The notes under the pieces are model-generated. The model worked only from the letters and a program-made list of their open reading frames with translations, had not been told where the DNA came from and did no database searches. A program made the position numbers and the translations under genes. From Antrodiella citrinella (Eukaryota; Basidiomycota; Agaricomycetes; Polyporales; Steccherinaceae), in assembly GCA_004802725.1 (NCBI GenBank), contig SGPM01000085.1, positions 1-64,000 on the forward strand: a stretch of 64,000 nt of DNA, written 5' to 3'. This document shows positions 32,948 to 44,469 of this stretch, piece by piece (position 1 is the stretch's first letter; each line of letters begins with the position of its first letter).

Positions 32948-34805
32948 TTACATCGAGGCCAACCAGCATAGAACAGCGATGATTGTGTACGATGCGAGGA
33001 CGCCGATAGAGTCTATCATTGGGAGTATACCGGCAGAACAAGTCGCAAGGAACAGTCCTCTGAACGCCCTGTAAATTTGATCTATCAGTAGTGGTGGGCG
33101 AATGTCAGGGATATTTCTTACATGCTCGCTGCGGCGACTTCGGCGCTCCTCGAGTGAAAAATATCGATGTTATACGCTGCAGCAGGACAGAGAACGAAAT
33201 CGACCTGAAGGTTATCGTCAGAAAGTGGAAAAAAGCGAGTGAAAGAGAACGAACCCCTAGACCATTCATGAATAAACACACGAGATTCAGAACGATTCCA
33301 GCCGTTCCATCAACGTATGTAGTGAAGAACCCCGCGCCGAGCATAGAGAGCGGAACGAGGATGCACCCACCGATGAGGGTGACTTTGAGTCGGTCTTCTG
33401 GTACCCAAAATCCTCCGCGACGGGCTCGACATCTTATAACAACTAAGTCTGAAAGTTTTCCTGCGCCGGATGATCCAACTATGACGGTAAACGTCAGTAT
33501 CTTTAGATATCAGTAGTTGGAAAGGCATGCTCACGAATATTGCCGATTCCGCTGGGGATAAACAATGCTCCGAGTACGGCCGCGTTGTCAATTTGATAAC
33601 GCTTTCCCTGAAAGAACATGTGAGCATGGGCAAGGAGGACTTGAGTACAGTGAAGCGAAAGACAAACCAGGGTGTAAGCGATGGGAACAAGTAGGGCTGT
33701 AAAGTTTCGCGGTCGTGAATAACCCCACGTATCAAAGAACTGCAAGATAAACAACAAACCGAAGTTGGACATCAAGATGACTGCTGAACCAAGCCCCTGT
33801 GTGATATATTTGGTCAGAGAGAAAATAAAAAAACCAAGAAACAAGGAGTGACAAACCGTGAGGAAGACGTTGGGACTACGAAAGACCATCAAGCTTTTCA
33901 ACGGATTGAGCACCACTATTCTGGATTTCTCTTCGTCTACCTGATCAACACCTCTAGTTCCGGGGTGCATTGTTTCAGGAAGCCACGGAAGCACAACTAA
34001 CAGTATGAGGACACCGCAGACAGACAGTGCTGCTTGCATGGAGCGCCATGAATAATACTGTGCGGCAAAACCTCCTGCCAGTGGTGCCAGCGCCGGTCCT
34101 AGACAGACAGCCTACAGAAAACGCGTGAGTCAAGGCCTACGAATTTTTGCAAAATATGTATCTTACACCAAAGAATATACCGGATGCTGTCCCTCGTTGT
34201 TCAACTCTGTAAATGTCACCAATGACAGCAACGCCTATTGACAGTCCACTAGAAGATCCAAAGGCTTGCAAGATCCGGAGAGCGAGTAGCTCCGGGATAG
34301 AACCTGCAAAAGCGACGCCTAATGACCCCACGATTTGACAAATGAGAGACGCTATATAGATAGGTCTACGACCGTCTGTCTTGCCGAGGATTAGAAACAA
34401 GTTGAAGGAAGCCATTGACAGCTTACAGAACGAAGAATAGCTGGCCCACAGGAGACATCCTGTAGCATTCGTCAATAATGACAGGCTTACGGCCAAGCTG
34501 CCCGCGCTATAACGTTAACGGGAGAAGACTGTCGTAAAATTAACGTAGAGACAAACCTTATGATCTTTCCAGTGCTGTTCATGTCTTTCGCGATATCTGG
34601 AATACATGGTATGAAAGATCCTGACACAAATACTGTGAACGTATTTAGTAGGAATCGCCGTCATGAGAGAAGAAGACTGACATGGAATAAGACCGCAGAA
34701 AGAGACTAGCAATACTATGCCTCTCTTCTGGGCACAGCTGAAGCGGTCATAAACAGCATCGTAAGGGTGTTGCGACCTCAGCAAAGGGGACTCTTCGGTA
34801 GGCAT
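32948..34805 (-). CDS. Major facilitator superfamily transporter, drug:H+ antiporter type
   Basis: Ten exons, 34805-34682, 34632-34557, 34506-34427, 34375-34167, 34111-33857, 33796-33668, 33607-33535, 33478-33255, 33204-33122 and 33068-32948, give 457 residues with about 12 hydrophobic segments. The motif A position reads SSFYGRRPIYIAS. Motif C in the fifth segment reads GAVCLGPALAPLAGG, typical of proton-coupled efflux pumps (DHA1). Introns are 49-60 nt. The ATG at 34805 (MPTEESPLLRSQ) includes a probable acidic-dileucine sorting signal (EESPLL). Substrate unknown. Confidence 0.9.
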
Positions 34806-34994
34806 TTTTTCAAGAGAGCCTACAGGAGGCAAAGGCAATGAAGAGGTTCAAGTTGGCGCATTTCTTGATTTTATATTGGTCTGTCGAAGCACTAGGCGAG
34901 GTCAGGGACGGTCAGTACACGCTTCGTGGTCGATTTCTATACGTACAGAAACACGACCATGACGGTTTTCTCTATACGGCCCATGACATATAGC

Positions 34995-35459
34995 CTACTC
35001 TTTTTGGTCCGGATACCGTGAAACATTGAGTAACGCTGGAGTAAATGGAGTGAGCCCAATTTGAATATGATACCTCCGAATAAGCGCACGTAAAGCTCCA
35101 TCACCCCACGTGATCGTGTTATGATGGGATTCCCTTTTGCGGATAGCCGTAATTGAGTTGCCGAATTGAATCAGTTCTTGTCTTCGACTGCCGCTGTGCG
35201 CGATCATTTCGAGAGCGTCGTTGTCGTCGTCGTCGTCGGCGGTATTGTCTTTGTCCTTGTCGCTGTCGTTTCTCTCGCTGTTTCTATAACAACCAGTGAG
35301 TTCATAAAGCATAATGCTCGACCATGCTAAATCTCTCCACCCTCCGTCCCAGTAGGCATTTCGCCGGTTAGGAAGGTGTGAGGTGAGTTTCAGTTTCGCA
35401 TTGCAATCCATTGCCCTTCCGTAGTGGATAGACATTGCCGTTTGTCGGAAATATTGCAC
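34995..35459 (-). CDS. Uncertain open frame with Asp-rich stretch
   Basis: A single minus-strand frame of 154 codons includes a run of Asp and Asn encoded by a trinucleotide repeat (about 35217-35242). Segments such as AYWDGGWRDLAWSSIMLYEL look protein-like, but no domain, splice signal or homologous pattern supports it. It sits in the 800-bp gap between the MFS transporter start and an intronless gene on the other strand. It may be a small gene or a chance frame prolonged by the repeat. Confidence 0.28.
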   Translation of the reverse strand: MQYFRQTAMSIHYGRAMDCNAKLKLTSHLPNRRNAYWDGGWRDLAWSSIMLYELTGCYRNSERNDSDKDKDNTADDDDDNDALEMIAHSGSRRQELIQFGNSITAIRKRESHHNTITWGDGALRALIRRYHIQIGLTPFTPALLNVSRYPDQKE

Positions 35460-35605
35460 ATATCTCCTCTCCTACTCTTCCTTCTACTCTTGCTATGTGC
35501 AATCCTCATTCTGACACGTTGTTCGCAGTAGCAAAACACGGCACATACAACATCGCCCCATAACCCCCCATCCTCCGCACTATCTACTGGAGACCTTCAG
35601 TATAG

Positions 35606-36397
35606 ATGTCGCCCCCCAGGAAGCGGCCCATATGCCATACATGTAACACGCCTATGGCAGGGCACAAACGTCCTTTCGGCGTGCCCATTTGCCCCGACTT
35701 CGATGAGCCGCTCCCTCCAAAAGCTGGGTCTCCCATTCCGCGGGCCGAGCTTATCATACCAGTCCTTCCTCCAGGTGGTTTCTTCCACCACATTAACCCC
35801 AACTACATCGAACGAAACCCACTACCACTACCATCCTCCCAGCCAGAACGCGCAGACAGTCCCATGACGTGGGTGTCGACAGAGCCCGCAGACGATGTTC
35901 CCGTCAAACGCGAGCCCGTCACTTACGTCGACGAGTTCCACCATCACCGGCACGTTCGCGTCGAACGATCCCAAAGCGTCACATCCTCTGTAACCTCTTC
36001 CTCCTCATACATTCGACGTATCCAGCATGCGCTCAGCACGAGCACTCCACTCGCGTCCATGTTTAGGACACCACGACAGGACATTTCCGGTGTCACGAAG
36101 GCAGCTCGCGCAGAAGGTCTCTACACAGCCCTTATTCATCAACCTCGCCCCATTTACGATGATGCGGAGCCCTCTTCATCTACGTCACGAATGTCGTGGA
36201 GAGTGGTGGTGGGGCAGGACGCAGGACAGGTGGCTGAGTTGGCGGACATGTATGAAAGGGACACGATGGGTGGACTGGGCGTACCCCCACCTGTTGCACC
36301 CTCGTTGCAATCTTGGGTGGCGAGATACACCGTGAAGTGCATGATTGGCGGCTTCACGCTCTGGATTTTCTTATGGGCATTCTTTATGATAGTTTAA
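35606..36397 (+). CDS. Intronless hypothetical protein, Cys/His motif and C-terminal membrane anchor
   Basis: A single exon encodes 263 residues. Near the N-terminus is CHTCNTPMAGHKR, then a further Cys followed by PD, a possible metal site. The middle is Ser/Pro-rich with a His-rich patch (DEFHHHRHVRV). The last 20 residues are strongly hydrophobic (GGFTLWIFLWAFFMIV), suggesting a tail anchor with the bulk of the protein in the cytosol. The absence of introns is unusual here. A second intronless gene at 42801 begins with a similar Cys/His motif. I know no named family. Confidence 0.72.
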   Translation: MSPPRKRPICHTCNTPMAGHKRPFGVPICPDFDEPLPPKAGSPIPRAELIIPVLPPGGFFHHINPNYIERNPLPLPSSQPERADSPMTWVSTEPADDVPVKREPVTYVDEFHHHRHVRVERSQSVTSSVTSSSSYIRRIQHALSTSTPLASMFRTPRQDISGVTKAARAEGLYTALIHQPRPIYDDAEPSSSTSRMSWRVVVGQDAGQVAELADMYERDTMGGLGVPPPVAPSLQSWVARYTVKCMIGGFTLWIFLWAFFMIV

Positions 36398-36818
36398 GGC
36401 TTGGTACTTGGAGCATGGTTGTTGTTGTTGTCGCCTTCAGACGGCTTGTGAGTGTATCTTTGTCTAGCTACTCTACACCCGCCCGCTCTGGAACGCTGTG
36501 TTTGTTATTGCTACGTTATTTCTGTCAAGTTTTCCTGCTGTTGCATGTATTATAGTCATTGCATAACTCCCTCCCCGCTGCATGTGTTCGTATTGCGCTA
36601 TGCCCCTTATGCCACTATGTTTTCAACTCCCCTCTCAAATCCCATTCAGTTTGCATTGTCCGTCGTTCAGCGCTCAGCAACAGAACAAGTCAAAGGCCAA
36701 CAAGGTCCTCATTACCTCATTGTACAAGAACAGCGTTGGTCTAATGCCACGCTGCTCAATGCGGAGATTGAGTCATGACAAACAGTCCTGGGACACACAT
36801 CGTTGAGAATCAAGATCT
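36398..36818. other. Convergent intergenic region
   Basis: It contains the 3' untranslated region of the tail-anchored protein gene, with a short GTT repeat near 36418, and that of the nucleolar protein gene. No other feature was seen. Confidence 0.45.
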
Positions 36819-39545
36819 TCATAACACCAGCTCTTCTACTTGATACAACCCAACCGACATGCCCGCTTGCTCGTGCAAAGCCTTTTTCCGCTGCCTCCAA
36901 TCGACCTTGGGATCGAGTTTTGGCGGACCGTTGACTGCGTCTGACACCGCTTTTGCCTGAGCCCTGACAAATGGCTGCAGAGGCCCTTGCAGCTGCTCGA
37001 TCTCGTCGTTGAGGGTCACTTCGGGCTGCAGACATGCCATGATCTGCCGCATAAGTTTGTGTGAGGGCGGGTGGGACAGGAAGGTGAGGAAAGACGAGTC
37101 CAGGAGGATTTGCACGAAGTTGAGGACCTGCAATACACCGTGTGAGCCGATATTTGGCAGCAGCATATAGAGTGACTTACCTTGTCAATCGGTGGAATGT
37201 CATCCTTTTTGTGCTCCTCTAGGACTGGTAGCATGATCCCATGTTCACCTTTCTTCGCCTCCTCCGGCAAGAACATGCCCTCTTCGTTGGACCAAGATTC
37301 TACCCAGCCTAACAATACGGTAAGAATGGCGACAAGCTCGTTTCCCTCCTTCACATGTTTACGAATAGCAACGCGCATCGCCGCAGCGGATGTAGGGTAT
37401 GTGACATACAGCGACAGAAGATCTGACAGGGAAGGGAGGGAAGCTTCCGTCGCAGAATCCACTTGCATGGAGTCATCGGCTTGGGAGGACGCTTTTGACT
37501 GAGCGACGATAACGTCGTGGAGGAAGGAAGCGAGATCGGCTTCGGGGATGTCGATAACTGTTTTCAATGCGAGTACTATCGATTCCTGAAAGGAGGTCAG
37601 TCGCTAGAGAACGCGCGGAACAGAAAAACGTACCCAGTCGCGTCGCAGTCCCAGTGCGGGTAACAGACCGCCGTCGACCATACCAGAGCTCACAGCACGT
37701 CGTTCCAGAAGATACCTGACCACCTTCGGCGAATACGGAATATTTTCCGTAACACCTTTGGGCTGTCTGAGCAGAGCCTCCAGCACGTCCTGAACGAATT
37801 TGTGTCCGAGCTGGACTTCGTTCTTGTGCGCGCCCTCCGGAGTTTTCGGCGCTTTCGCGACTTCCTGCTTGATCCAGTTGAAGAACGCTTCGTTTGCGGC
37901 CTCGGTACGGTTTTGGTCCACGGCCGCCCTCATCACTCGAAGCAACTTTGCACGGGTACCGTCCACCGGTGCGACATCAGACAAGGTGGATGTCGTGGAG
38001 ATCCATTTGGCACTAGCCGATGCGCGGCCGATAGCGTTTGATATTTTGGAAGTAGGAGGGACAGACAAAGGGACAATGAGAACGGTCGACCGTGAAGCGG
38101 GATCGCTAGAAGACGTGCGGTCTTCTGAGATCCCATTGACGGCATGTCTTGTCGGCCTTGGAGACAAAACCAGGACTGCCTGTGACGGTGAAGACGCGCC
38201 TGCAATTAGTTTAAGTTCTACAGGGTTCTTCTTGCTGCGACCGAGTGTGGAGGGGATGGGGTGTGTCTGTGTCGCAAGTACGACTGAATATCGGAGGTCC
38301 CACAACAAGAAGGTGATTTCGTTGTTACTGCTGGAGAAAAAGCCGGCAAGAAGGACATGGGAGGAACTGAGGGATGTTATGGATACTTCTTGTCGGGTGG
38401 GTGAGGGTTGAGAGACGGTGGATGATGGCGAACTGAAGCTGAACGGTCCCAAGGAAACGCAGTCTGATGTCTTTGAGAGTGTGATGATCTCGCCGTCGGT
38501 TGCTTGAAGTTCGTATGAGTGCCAAATACCTTGAGAAGCTGTAAAAAGTAGGCTTGGTAAGTAAGACGACTGGTAACTGTATATCCGGTCTTACTGAGAA
38601 TGCTGATATATCCGGTATTGCTACATGTCACGTTCAGGATACCCTACGAAACGTTTATTACTGTTCGACACAGGTAGATCAATTTCGGCGCACCTGTGAT
38701 GACTCCAGAGGAATAGGACATTGTCCCAACGCTTGACTGACACCATGTTCGTCAATGGAAACCACTTGGACATGGACCGCACTGTCTTTCTGGCCAACCA
38801 GAATCGCAATGTTGCCTTGTGTCGGTGACCCACTAGGTGCAAACAGATTTGTTTGGCGAGGTATAAAAGTGCTTGCGAGCAGGTCTTCTGTCTCTTCAGG
38901 CGTGAAAATACTCTTCACGGCGAGTGATTCGTCCAAAACAGTGATTTGGCTGCCTGTACCTACAACCACAACCTGCTCGGGTAAACCCTCCGGTGCATAT
39001 AAATGTGCGACTTTGTGAGGAGCCTGGGCGACATTATGAGATTATTGAAAGCCGAGAAATGCACACACTACTCACCACAGCAGATATTCTCCTCTTCTGA
39101 GCTTCAGCAGCCGTTACATTCCCTGCAGGATCTTCTTTCCACCTCCACACAGTCCGACCTGACTCGTCCGCGTCCAGGTTGGGGGCCCATTCAACAACGA
39201 CATATGTCGTGCATATTCTTGAGCTTCCCTGAGTTGTTGTACGCGTAACGGGGGCGCACGAAAAGCGTACTTGAGGACCAAGCGTATAGGATATGGCGGG
39301 ATGTAATGAAGCAAGCTAGGAGCGGAAGATCAGGTTATGAGAGAACACAGCAGAGTTGGTATGCTGACATCAAGTACGTGAACACCATCGCCTTGAGCCG
39401 CTACCGTAACATATCCCTCCGAAGAGCTTGTGGACGCGTGCTGATTCGATGCAAAAACATTGGATAGTCCACTTGGTCCAGCCCGTGCGGCACTTTTTGG
39501 TTGCGAGTATGTCGAGAGTACGAACGGATCACCGATGCTAGCCAT
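36819..39545 (-). CDS. Putative Utp8/NOL11-like nucleolar protein
   Basis: Seven exons, 39545-39369, 39315-39076, 39023-38694, 38643-38595, 38538-37634, 37585-37181 and 37127-36819, give 804 residues. The N-terminal half has repeated short strands with hydrophobic-Asp-hydrophobic endings (YVTVAAQGDGVHVLDV, QVVVVGTGSQITVLDESLAV), suggesting a beta propeller. The C-terminal half is helical (SPKVVRYLLERRAVSSGM, then a long stretch to ALHEQAGMSVGLYQVEELVL). This layout fits the t-UTP proteins Utp8/NOL11, which act in rRNA transcription and early processing of 18S pre-rRNA. The family call is by overall architecture, not by an exact motif. Intron phases are all consistent. Confidence 0.6.
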
Positions 39546-39798
39546 GGAAGAGACAAGATTATAAGTTAGAGATGAAAGGGTGACACCGGCGAAGTGAGGA
39601 TGCAGAAGACACTGGCAGTGGCTGCTATGATCGGAGGGGAAAGAAATTTCAATAGACGCTGAATGCAAGCTCGTCGATCGAGGTCAAGATTGACGTCAAC
39701 ATTCCGAGGAAATAAAATATATTCTCTATCGCTACATAGTTGGTCGGTGAGGTGAACAACAGTTTGTGGGGTATATTTTTGTCAAAAGTATAGATCAG

Positions 39799-40950
39799 TC
39801 AGAGCTCTAAACTCTGCAGTTCCAGTTGCAAGCGTGCAGTAGTCTTCTGCGCGTTCACAAGGTGGTAGGAATCCATCAAGGTGACGGACCGAGAGCGATG
39901 TACCGAGAGCAGTCCATGTATGACGGGCTCTATCTTTGAATCGTCCTTGTAGAACACACTAGGCAAGTTCATTATGTCAGACTCAATCCGATCTGCGGCG
40001 TTCAAAAGTGTGTCTAAAGATCACAAATCATGTTCAACGAGAACGGGGATGTCATGCGAAAAGAAAACTGACCAAGTTCACTCAGTGCACTGTTGCAGGA
40101 ACGCAAGTATGTGATATCACAACCCGTCATCTCACTAAGTTTGAGGGCTTTGTTTGACGCGGCCATACATTCGGCCTCGTGTCGTAGAAACGCCTCAGTA
40201 ATGGCACGTAGAGCTGGAGCCTGAATATAGAGATACGTCCGTCAGGATCTCCTCCGACTGGAAGAGGCGGTATCGCACTAACCTCTTTACGGGCAAGGAT
40301 GTCATAGAACTCCAACAGCTGCTCTGCCTCAAATCGAATTCGAGCTTCAGCAACTGCTTCTTCTTCAGCCGCTAATCCCTGTGACCTCGTCTCTAGCGCA
40401 AAAAGAACCGTCTTCTCCGTTTTCTTTCGGGCTTCGTCGAGGGTCGATGACATATATAGCCATGAATATGTATGTGCCGCTTCTTGCAAACTGTCTGTTT
40501 CGGGGACCCTGGAACTTGGTTTGCCTGCCGCTGAAGCATGCGATTCCGACTGCAAATGAAGTAGTATCAGTTACAGCACTGTTATATAGCTTTAGGGGTG
40601 GTGTCTTACAGAGGAATGGAGAGCATTTGGTCGAGATGGAGCACTTGACACGCTGCGGAGAGTAGCAATCTTCCCTCCCTGACGGGTACTAGTAGCTGGG
40701 ACGGCTGAACGTTTGAGCGACCCGCTCGGTACGTTTCCTGCTGCGACAGTCTTGGTCCTCCCAGGTGGTTTGGCTGCCGCGGCAGGCTGAGCGGACCGCG
40801 TGGCAGAGGTGGTACCACCGTGACTACCACTGACCTTTCCTAGAAAACGTAACCTCTCAGTTGGATCCGGGTGAGATCGTTGTGTAACGTCGTACCCTTG
40901 GTCACCTGCGGTGCTGATGGTTTGCCCTGAGCAGGCCTCCTTGCGAACAT
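39799..40950 (-). CDS. Coiled-coil protein with basic N-terminus, unknown function
   Basis: Five exons, 40950-40896, 40839-40610, 40549-40283, 40220-40073 and 40013-39799, give 304 residues. The first 100 residues are basic and rich in Ala, Ser, Pro and Thr. Residues about 125-200 form an alanine/glutamate-rich coiled coil (LAAEEEAVAEARIRFEAEQL), and another helical segment runs to the end. A basic disordered head on a coiled coil recalls the augmin subunit HAUS8, which binds microtubules, but no sequence signature confirms this. Divergent from the acyltransferase gene. Confidence 0.65.
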
Positions 40951-41209
40951 ACTTATAGCTTTCTTTCCGGAGTTGATTCCTGCATACGCGGCCGGAGAAT
41001 TGAAGAGATGATCATGAGCGTCAGGTGAGAGGTGCTGAAAGCGTGTTTCTGTACGCGTGGAAGGCTGGCTGGGGCTGTCGGCAAGTGGAAAGTCGCAGCC
41101 GCCTTACCGCTACAATTTCTTTCCCTCCTCCGTCCACCTCATCCCATCGTCGTTCGCACCGACGGCGACGACGACGACGAATCTGTCTTCTTCCTCACGC
41201 TACTTCACG

Positions 41210-42431
41210 ATGTTGCTCATGAATTATGTCTTCAAGCCTCTGGCGTACGTCTCCCTTCCCGTCCTCGTCCTCAAACAAATCATGGAAGTATCCCCTCCCA
41301 TCGTGCGATACTACATCCGACTGGGCCTATACCTCTCCACCCTATCCGTATGCTCGCTATGGGGGGTGGTATGCTCGCTAGGAATGCCGCTCATCGGACA
41401 GAGATTCAACGCGAGCTGGGTCACAGCACGGACGTTCCATGAAGTGGTGAAGCGGGTCATTGATGTGAAGTTTGAGGTGGAGGGTGCAGATATCATAGAT
41501 ATGGCCCGACCTGCAGTGCTAGTGTGCAACCACCAGAGTATGCTTGACGTAGAGATGCTCGGAGCGTACGTCCCATTAGCTGTCTGACAAGCTCGTACAT
41601 TTAATAATGATATATGCATTAGTGTGTTTCCCAAGCGCACTGCCATCATGGTCAAGAAGGAACTTCAATGGGTTCCTGGTCTCGGTCAATTCTTGACTTC
41701 GTCCGGAGCCATCTTCGTCGACAGAGGCAATAATGCCAAAGCCGTACGATCCCTCACTGCGGCAGGCGAGACGATGAAGTCGCGCGACATGTCCCTGTGG
41801 CTATTCGCAGAGGGAACGCGGTCTATGCGCGAATACCATGACATGCTACCCTTCAAGAAAGGTGCATTCCATATCGCGATCCGCGCTGGAGTTCCGATTG
41901 TCCCTATCGTGGTGGAGAACTATTACAGGGTGTATAGGAAGGGTGTATTCGAACCGGGAACCATCAAGGTCAAAGGTACATGGTGTTCTAAGCGTATTTG
42001 GTGTCAAGTACTGATTACATCCTCTAACAGTTCTTCCGGCCATTGAGACCAAGTCTCTGTCCGGAGACGACGTTGCAGACCTGAGCAATCGCGTCCGAGA
42101 CATGATGATCAAGACGCTCCGCGAAATCTCTGTTCCCGTATCCTCCTCCCTCTATCCCGCGGACCGAGCACCTATCTCCACACAGCCGACCATTCAGCTT
42201 CCTACGTCGCCTACCGCTGAGCAACGACAAACAGAACCCTTGTCTACCATCCCTTCGTCGCCAGTCGAAAGCCGTGACCTATCACCTTCTTCACGAACCG
42301 AAAGTCGTGCGTCGACGAATTGGTCCGAGGAGCCATCGTCTCCTGCTCTTAGCCGAAAAGGCGAGAGCGAGAACGGCGTGGAGACAGAGGAGGATGAAGG
42401 TATGGTTCTTGTTGGACGACCAAAACCATGA
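41210..42431 (+). CDS. 1-acyl-sn-glycerol-3-phosphate acyltransferase (AGPAT/Slc1)
   Basis: Three exons (41210-41565, 41623-41975, 42031-42431) give 369 residues. The enzyme makes phosphatidic acid from lysophosphatidic acid in the ER. The catalytic motif N-H-x4-D appears as NHQSMLD at 107-113 and the substrate-binding FAEGTRS at 180-186, with FVDRGN in between. Two hydrophobic segments precede the catalytic domain. The last 100 residues are a Ser/Thr/Pro-rich tail absent from the short yeast enzyme. The ATG at 41210 lies in a good context and directly precedes the membrane segment; the upstream in-frame extension is Ser/Thr-rich and unlikely. Confidence 0.93.
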
Positions 42432-42800
42432 TGCTCTTGGACTCTTGGTATTGTAGCGTCGTGATACGTAGAAATATTTGCATTCCCAGCTAGATCTAAT
42501 TTTTTTGGCTTTGTTATTGCAGATCAGGGACCTCTAATTATATGTTTTCGTCGAAGGTTGCTTGTCGCTATTGTTGTGTTGTTGGCAAAGCGACCTTTGA
42601 CTCACAGGCGAATAATACAAAGGACTTTGAGCTTTCATTCCTGCCAAACCGCTACCTGCAGGCGGACTGAACAAAGAGAATAGAAAGCTTGGGCCGCTTT
42701 GCATCCTCGTGCAATATACATATAGGAGGCGGCCAGGGAGCTCGGTCTGCAGAGATCCACAACATATTCGAACATCTTCAGGCGCATCCGCATCCATAAC

Positions 42801-43541
42801 ATGTCTGCATCGCCCACGAAAGCACCCCAAGGCAAAGGTCTCTACTATAACCCGACACCATCTCCCGCCAAGGCTACGCGCCACTGCACGATATGCAAAC
42901 GATCGATGCTCGGCCACCCTCGAGGCCGCTGCCCAGACTCGGAGCCCGCACCTCCCGCCGTCTCACCTACCAAAGCAAAAGTTCCAGTGCGAGGCGCTCC
43001 GCAACCGCCACAGCGTATTCCTGTCGAAGACGAGCAAGCCGAACGTCGTCGCCGACGATCTTCCATCCCCACTCCCCTCGCCAACGTCGCTCATCTCCCA
43101 TCATTGACTCCTGCCGGGAAGGACGCAGTCCAGAGGCTGATGCAGCCCGGGATCATGGACGACGCGATGATCGTAGATGATGACCGGAACCGCGCCAACG
43201 TTTTGCGGTGGCTGGACAATGTTGAGGGGCCGGAGGAGGCAAGCGGTCCGATGACGAACTTCAGGGCATCAGATCCATTCGCGTCTCCAACTTCTCCGAC
43301 GAAGCTCAAGGCAGAGGCGTCGCTTCCGCAAATCGTCAAGGACAAGGCGGCACATGCTATCGTGGTCGACCTGGATACTATCCGCGAGACGATGAAGCAG
43401 ATGGAGAACAAGGGCTTCCAGATTCGGGCCCTGTATCCTCCGAAGAACTCGGTGCAGAGAAATGCCTGGTTGATTGTTGGGAGGGACCAAGATATGGTAG
43501 ATGCGTTGGTGAACAGGATGTTGGTGGGAGGCAGGACCTAG
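42801..43541 (+). CDS. Intronless hypothetical protein with N-terminal Cys/His motif
   Basis: One exon encodes 246 residues. A motif C-x2-C-x6-H-x4-C (CTICKRSMLGHPRGRC) at about residues 29-44 could bind zinc and resembles the N-terminus of the intronless protein at 35606. After a Pro/Arg-rich linker, the C-terminal 60 residues look folded (AIVVDLDTIRETMKQMENKG, then RNAWLIVGRDQDMVDALVNR). No family was recognised. The reading is well supported by codon use and size. Confidence 0.72.
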   Translation: MSASPTKAPQGKGLYYNPTPSPAKATRHCTICKRSMLGHPRGRCPDSEPAPPAVSPTKAKVPVRGAPQPPQRIPVEDEQAERRRRRSSIPTPLANVAHLPSLTPAGKDAVQRLMQPGIMDDAMIVDDDRNRANVLRWLDNVEGPEEASGPMTNFRASDPFASPTSPTKLKAEASLPQIVKDKAAHAIVVDLDTIRETMKQMENKGFQIRALYPPKNSVQRNAWLIVGRDQDMVDALVNRMLVGGRT

Positions 43542-44469
43542 GAAAGAGCTCACTTCTTTGATCGAATGCTTCTATTATATCATGTATATGCATCGCCCAC
43601 TGAGCACCATGACCCCGTTATGCCAAGGCTCTCTAAAGCACCGCAGGATATCGAACAGAGAACGTATAGCCCGGTTACAGCCTGGCGGAACGCAGTATGA
43701 GAAGCTGCCCCAGAGACGTCTGCAGGGAAGATCACTGCATGATGTATGAACGAGCATGCAGCGCCATAAACACTCGATTTGACAGAGCTGCCACTGGCAT
43801 TTGACTTGAGTTCAGAGCAAAGATGAATGACTACCCCTGGACTACCCACATACCTTAATTGCAATAAACCTGAGTCGTAGCTGTACATGACGTCCGGTGT
43901 GCAGTGCACTGACATCCTGTCATGATACATTCCTGCCTGCTAACCTGAGCAAACGAGTAGACGGTGATAACCCATAACACCCATTAGGTTTTGACAAGCC
44001 TCTGCATCGCGAGACTGTCCTAGGGTGCCATCGAAGTCCGATGCTACCAGAGTTCCTGTTCCACAAGTCGATCCCGACCGACAGTTCTGTCTTGATAGAT
44101 GTAAGCCCTACGAACGCGAAATGATACAGTGATCAGTAGTCCTTCTGCTGGAATGTGCGAATGAAAGACAGATATGTTTTGTTGGACAAATGGTTTAAGA
44201 CAAGGCTGTACTACGGTTGCGGACGGATGATGGCTGTAGCGCCTTTCCATTGTCGCGACGGTCTCAACTGTCCTGAGTCCCGTCGCAATGACCGCCAGTC
44301 TTCATCCTCGCAACTCATCATCTTCTCACAGAGCCTTTTCCCGCCTGTGCCCATCCATCATCCTGAGATACCCTGTTGCGCCGCCCAACTACACCAAGAT
44401 ACCCATCTCTTCACAGGCGTCGGAGGCTTGCTCAAGCCCCCGGATTAGCCAACAAGTGACCCCCAAACA
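43542..44469. other. Intergenic region
   Basis: About 930 bp with only short unconvincing open frames on both strands. The final part presumably contains the promoter of the CNH-like gene. Confidence 0.45.

Noticed and set aside
37800..38411. Plus-strand frame of 203 codons
   Set aside because: It is antisense to the large exon of the Utp8/NOL11-like gene, whose splice phases and composition are consistent.
41057..41209. N-terminal extension of the acyltransferase frame
   Set aside because: The extension is Ser/Thr-rich and unlike the family, whose first membrane segment starts right after the ATG at 41210.
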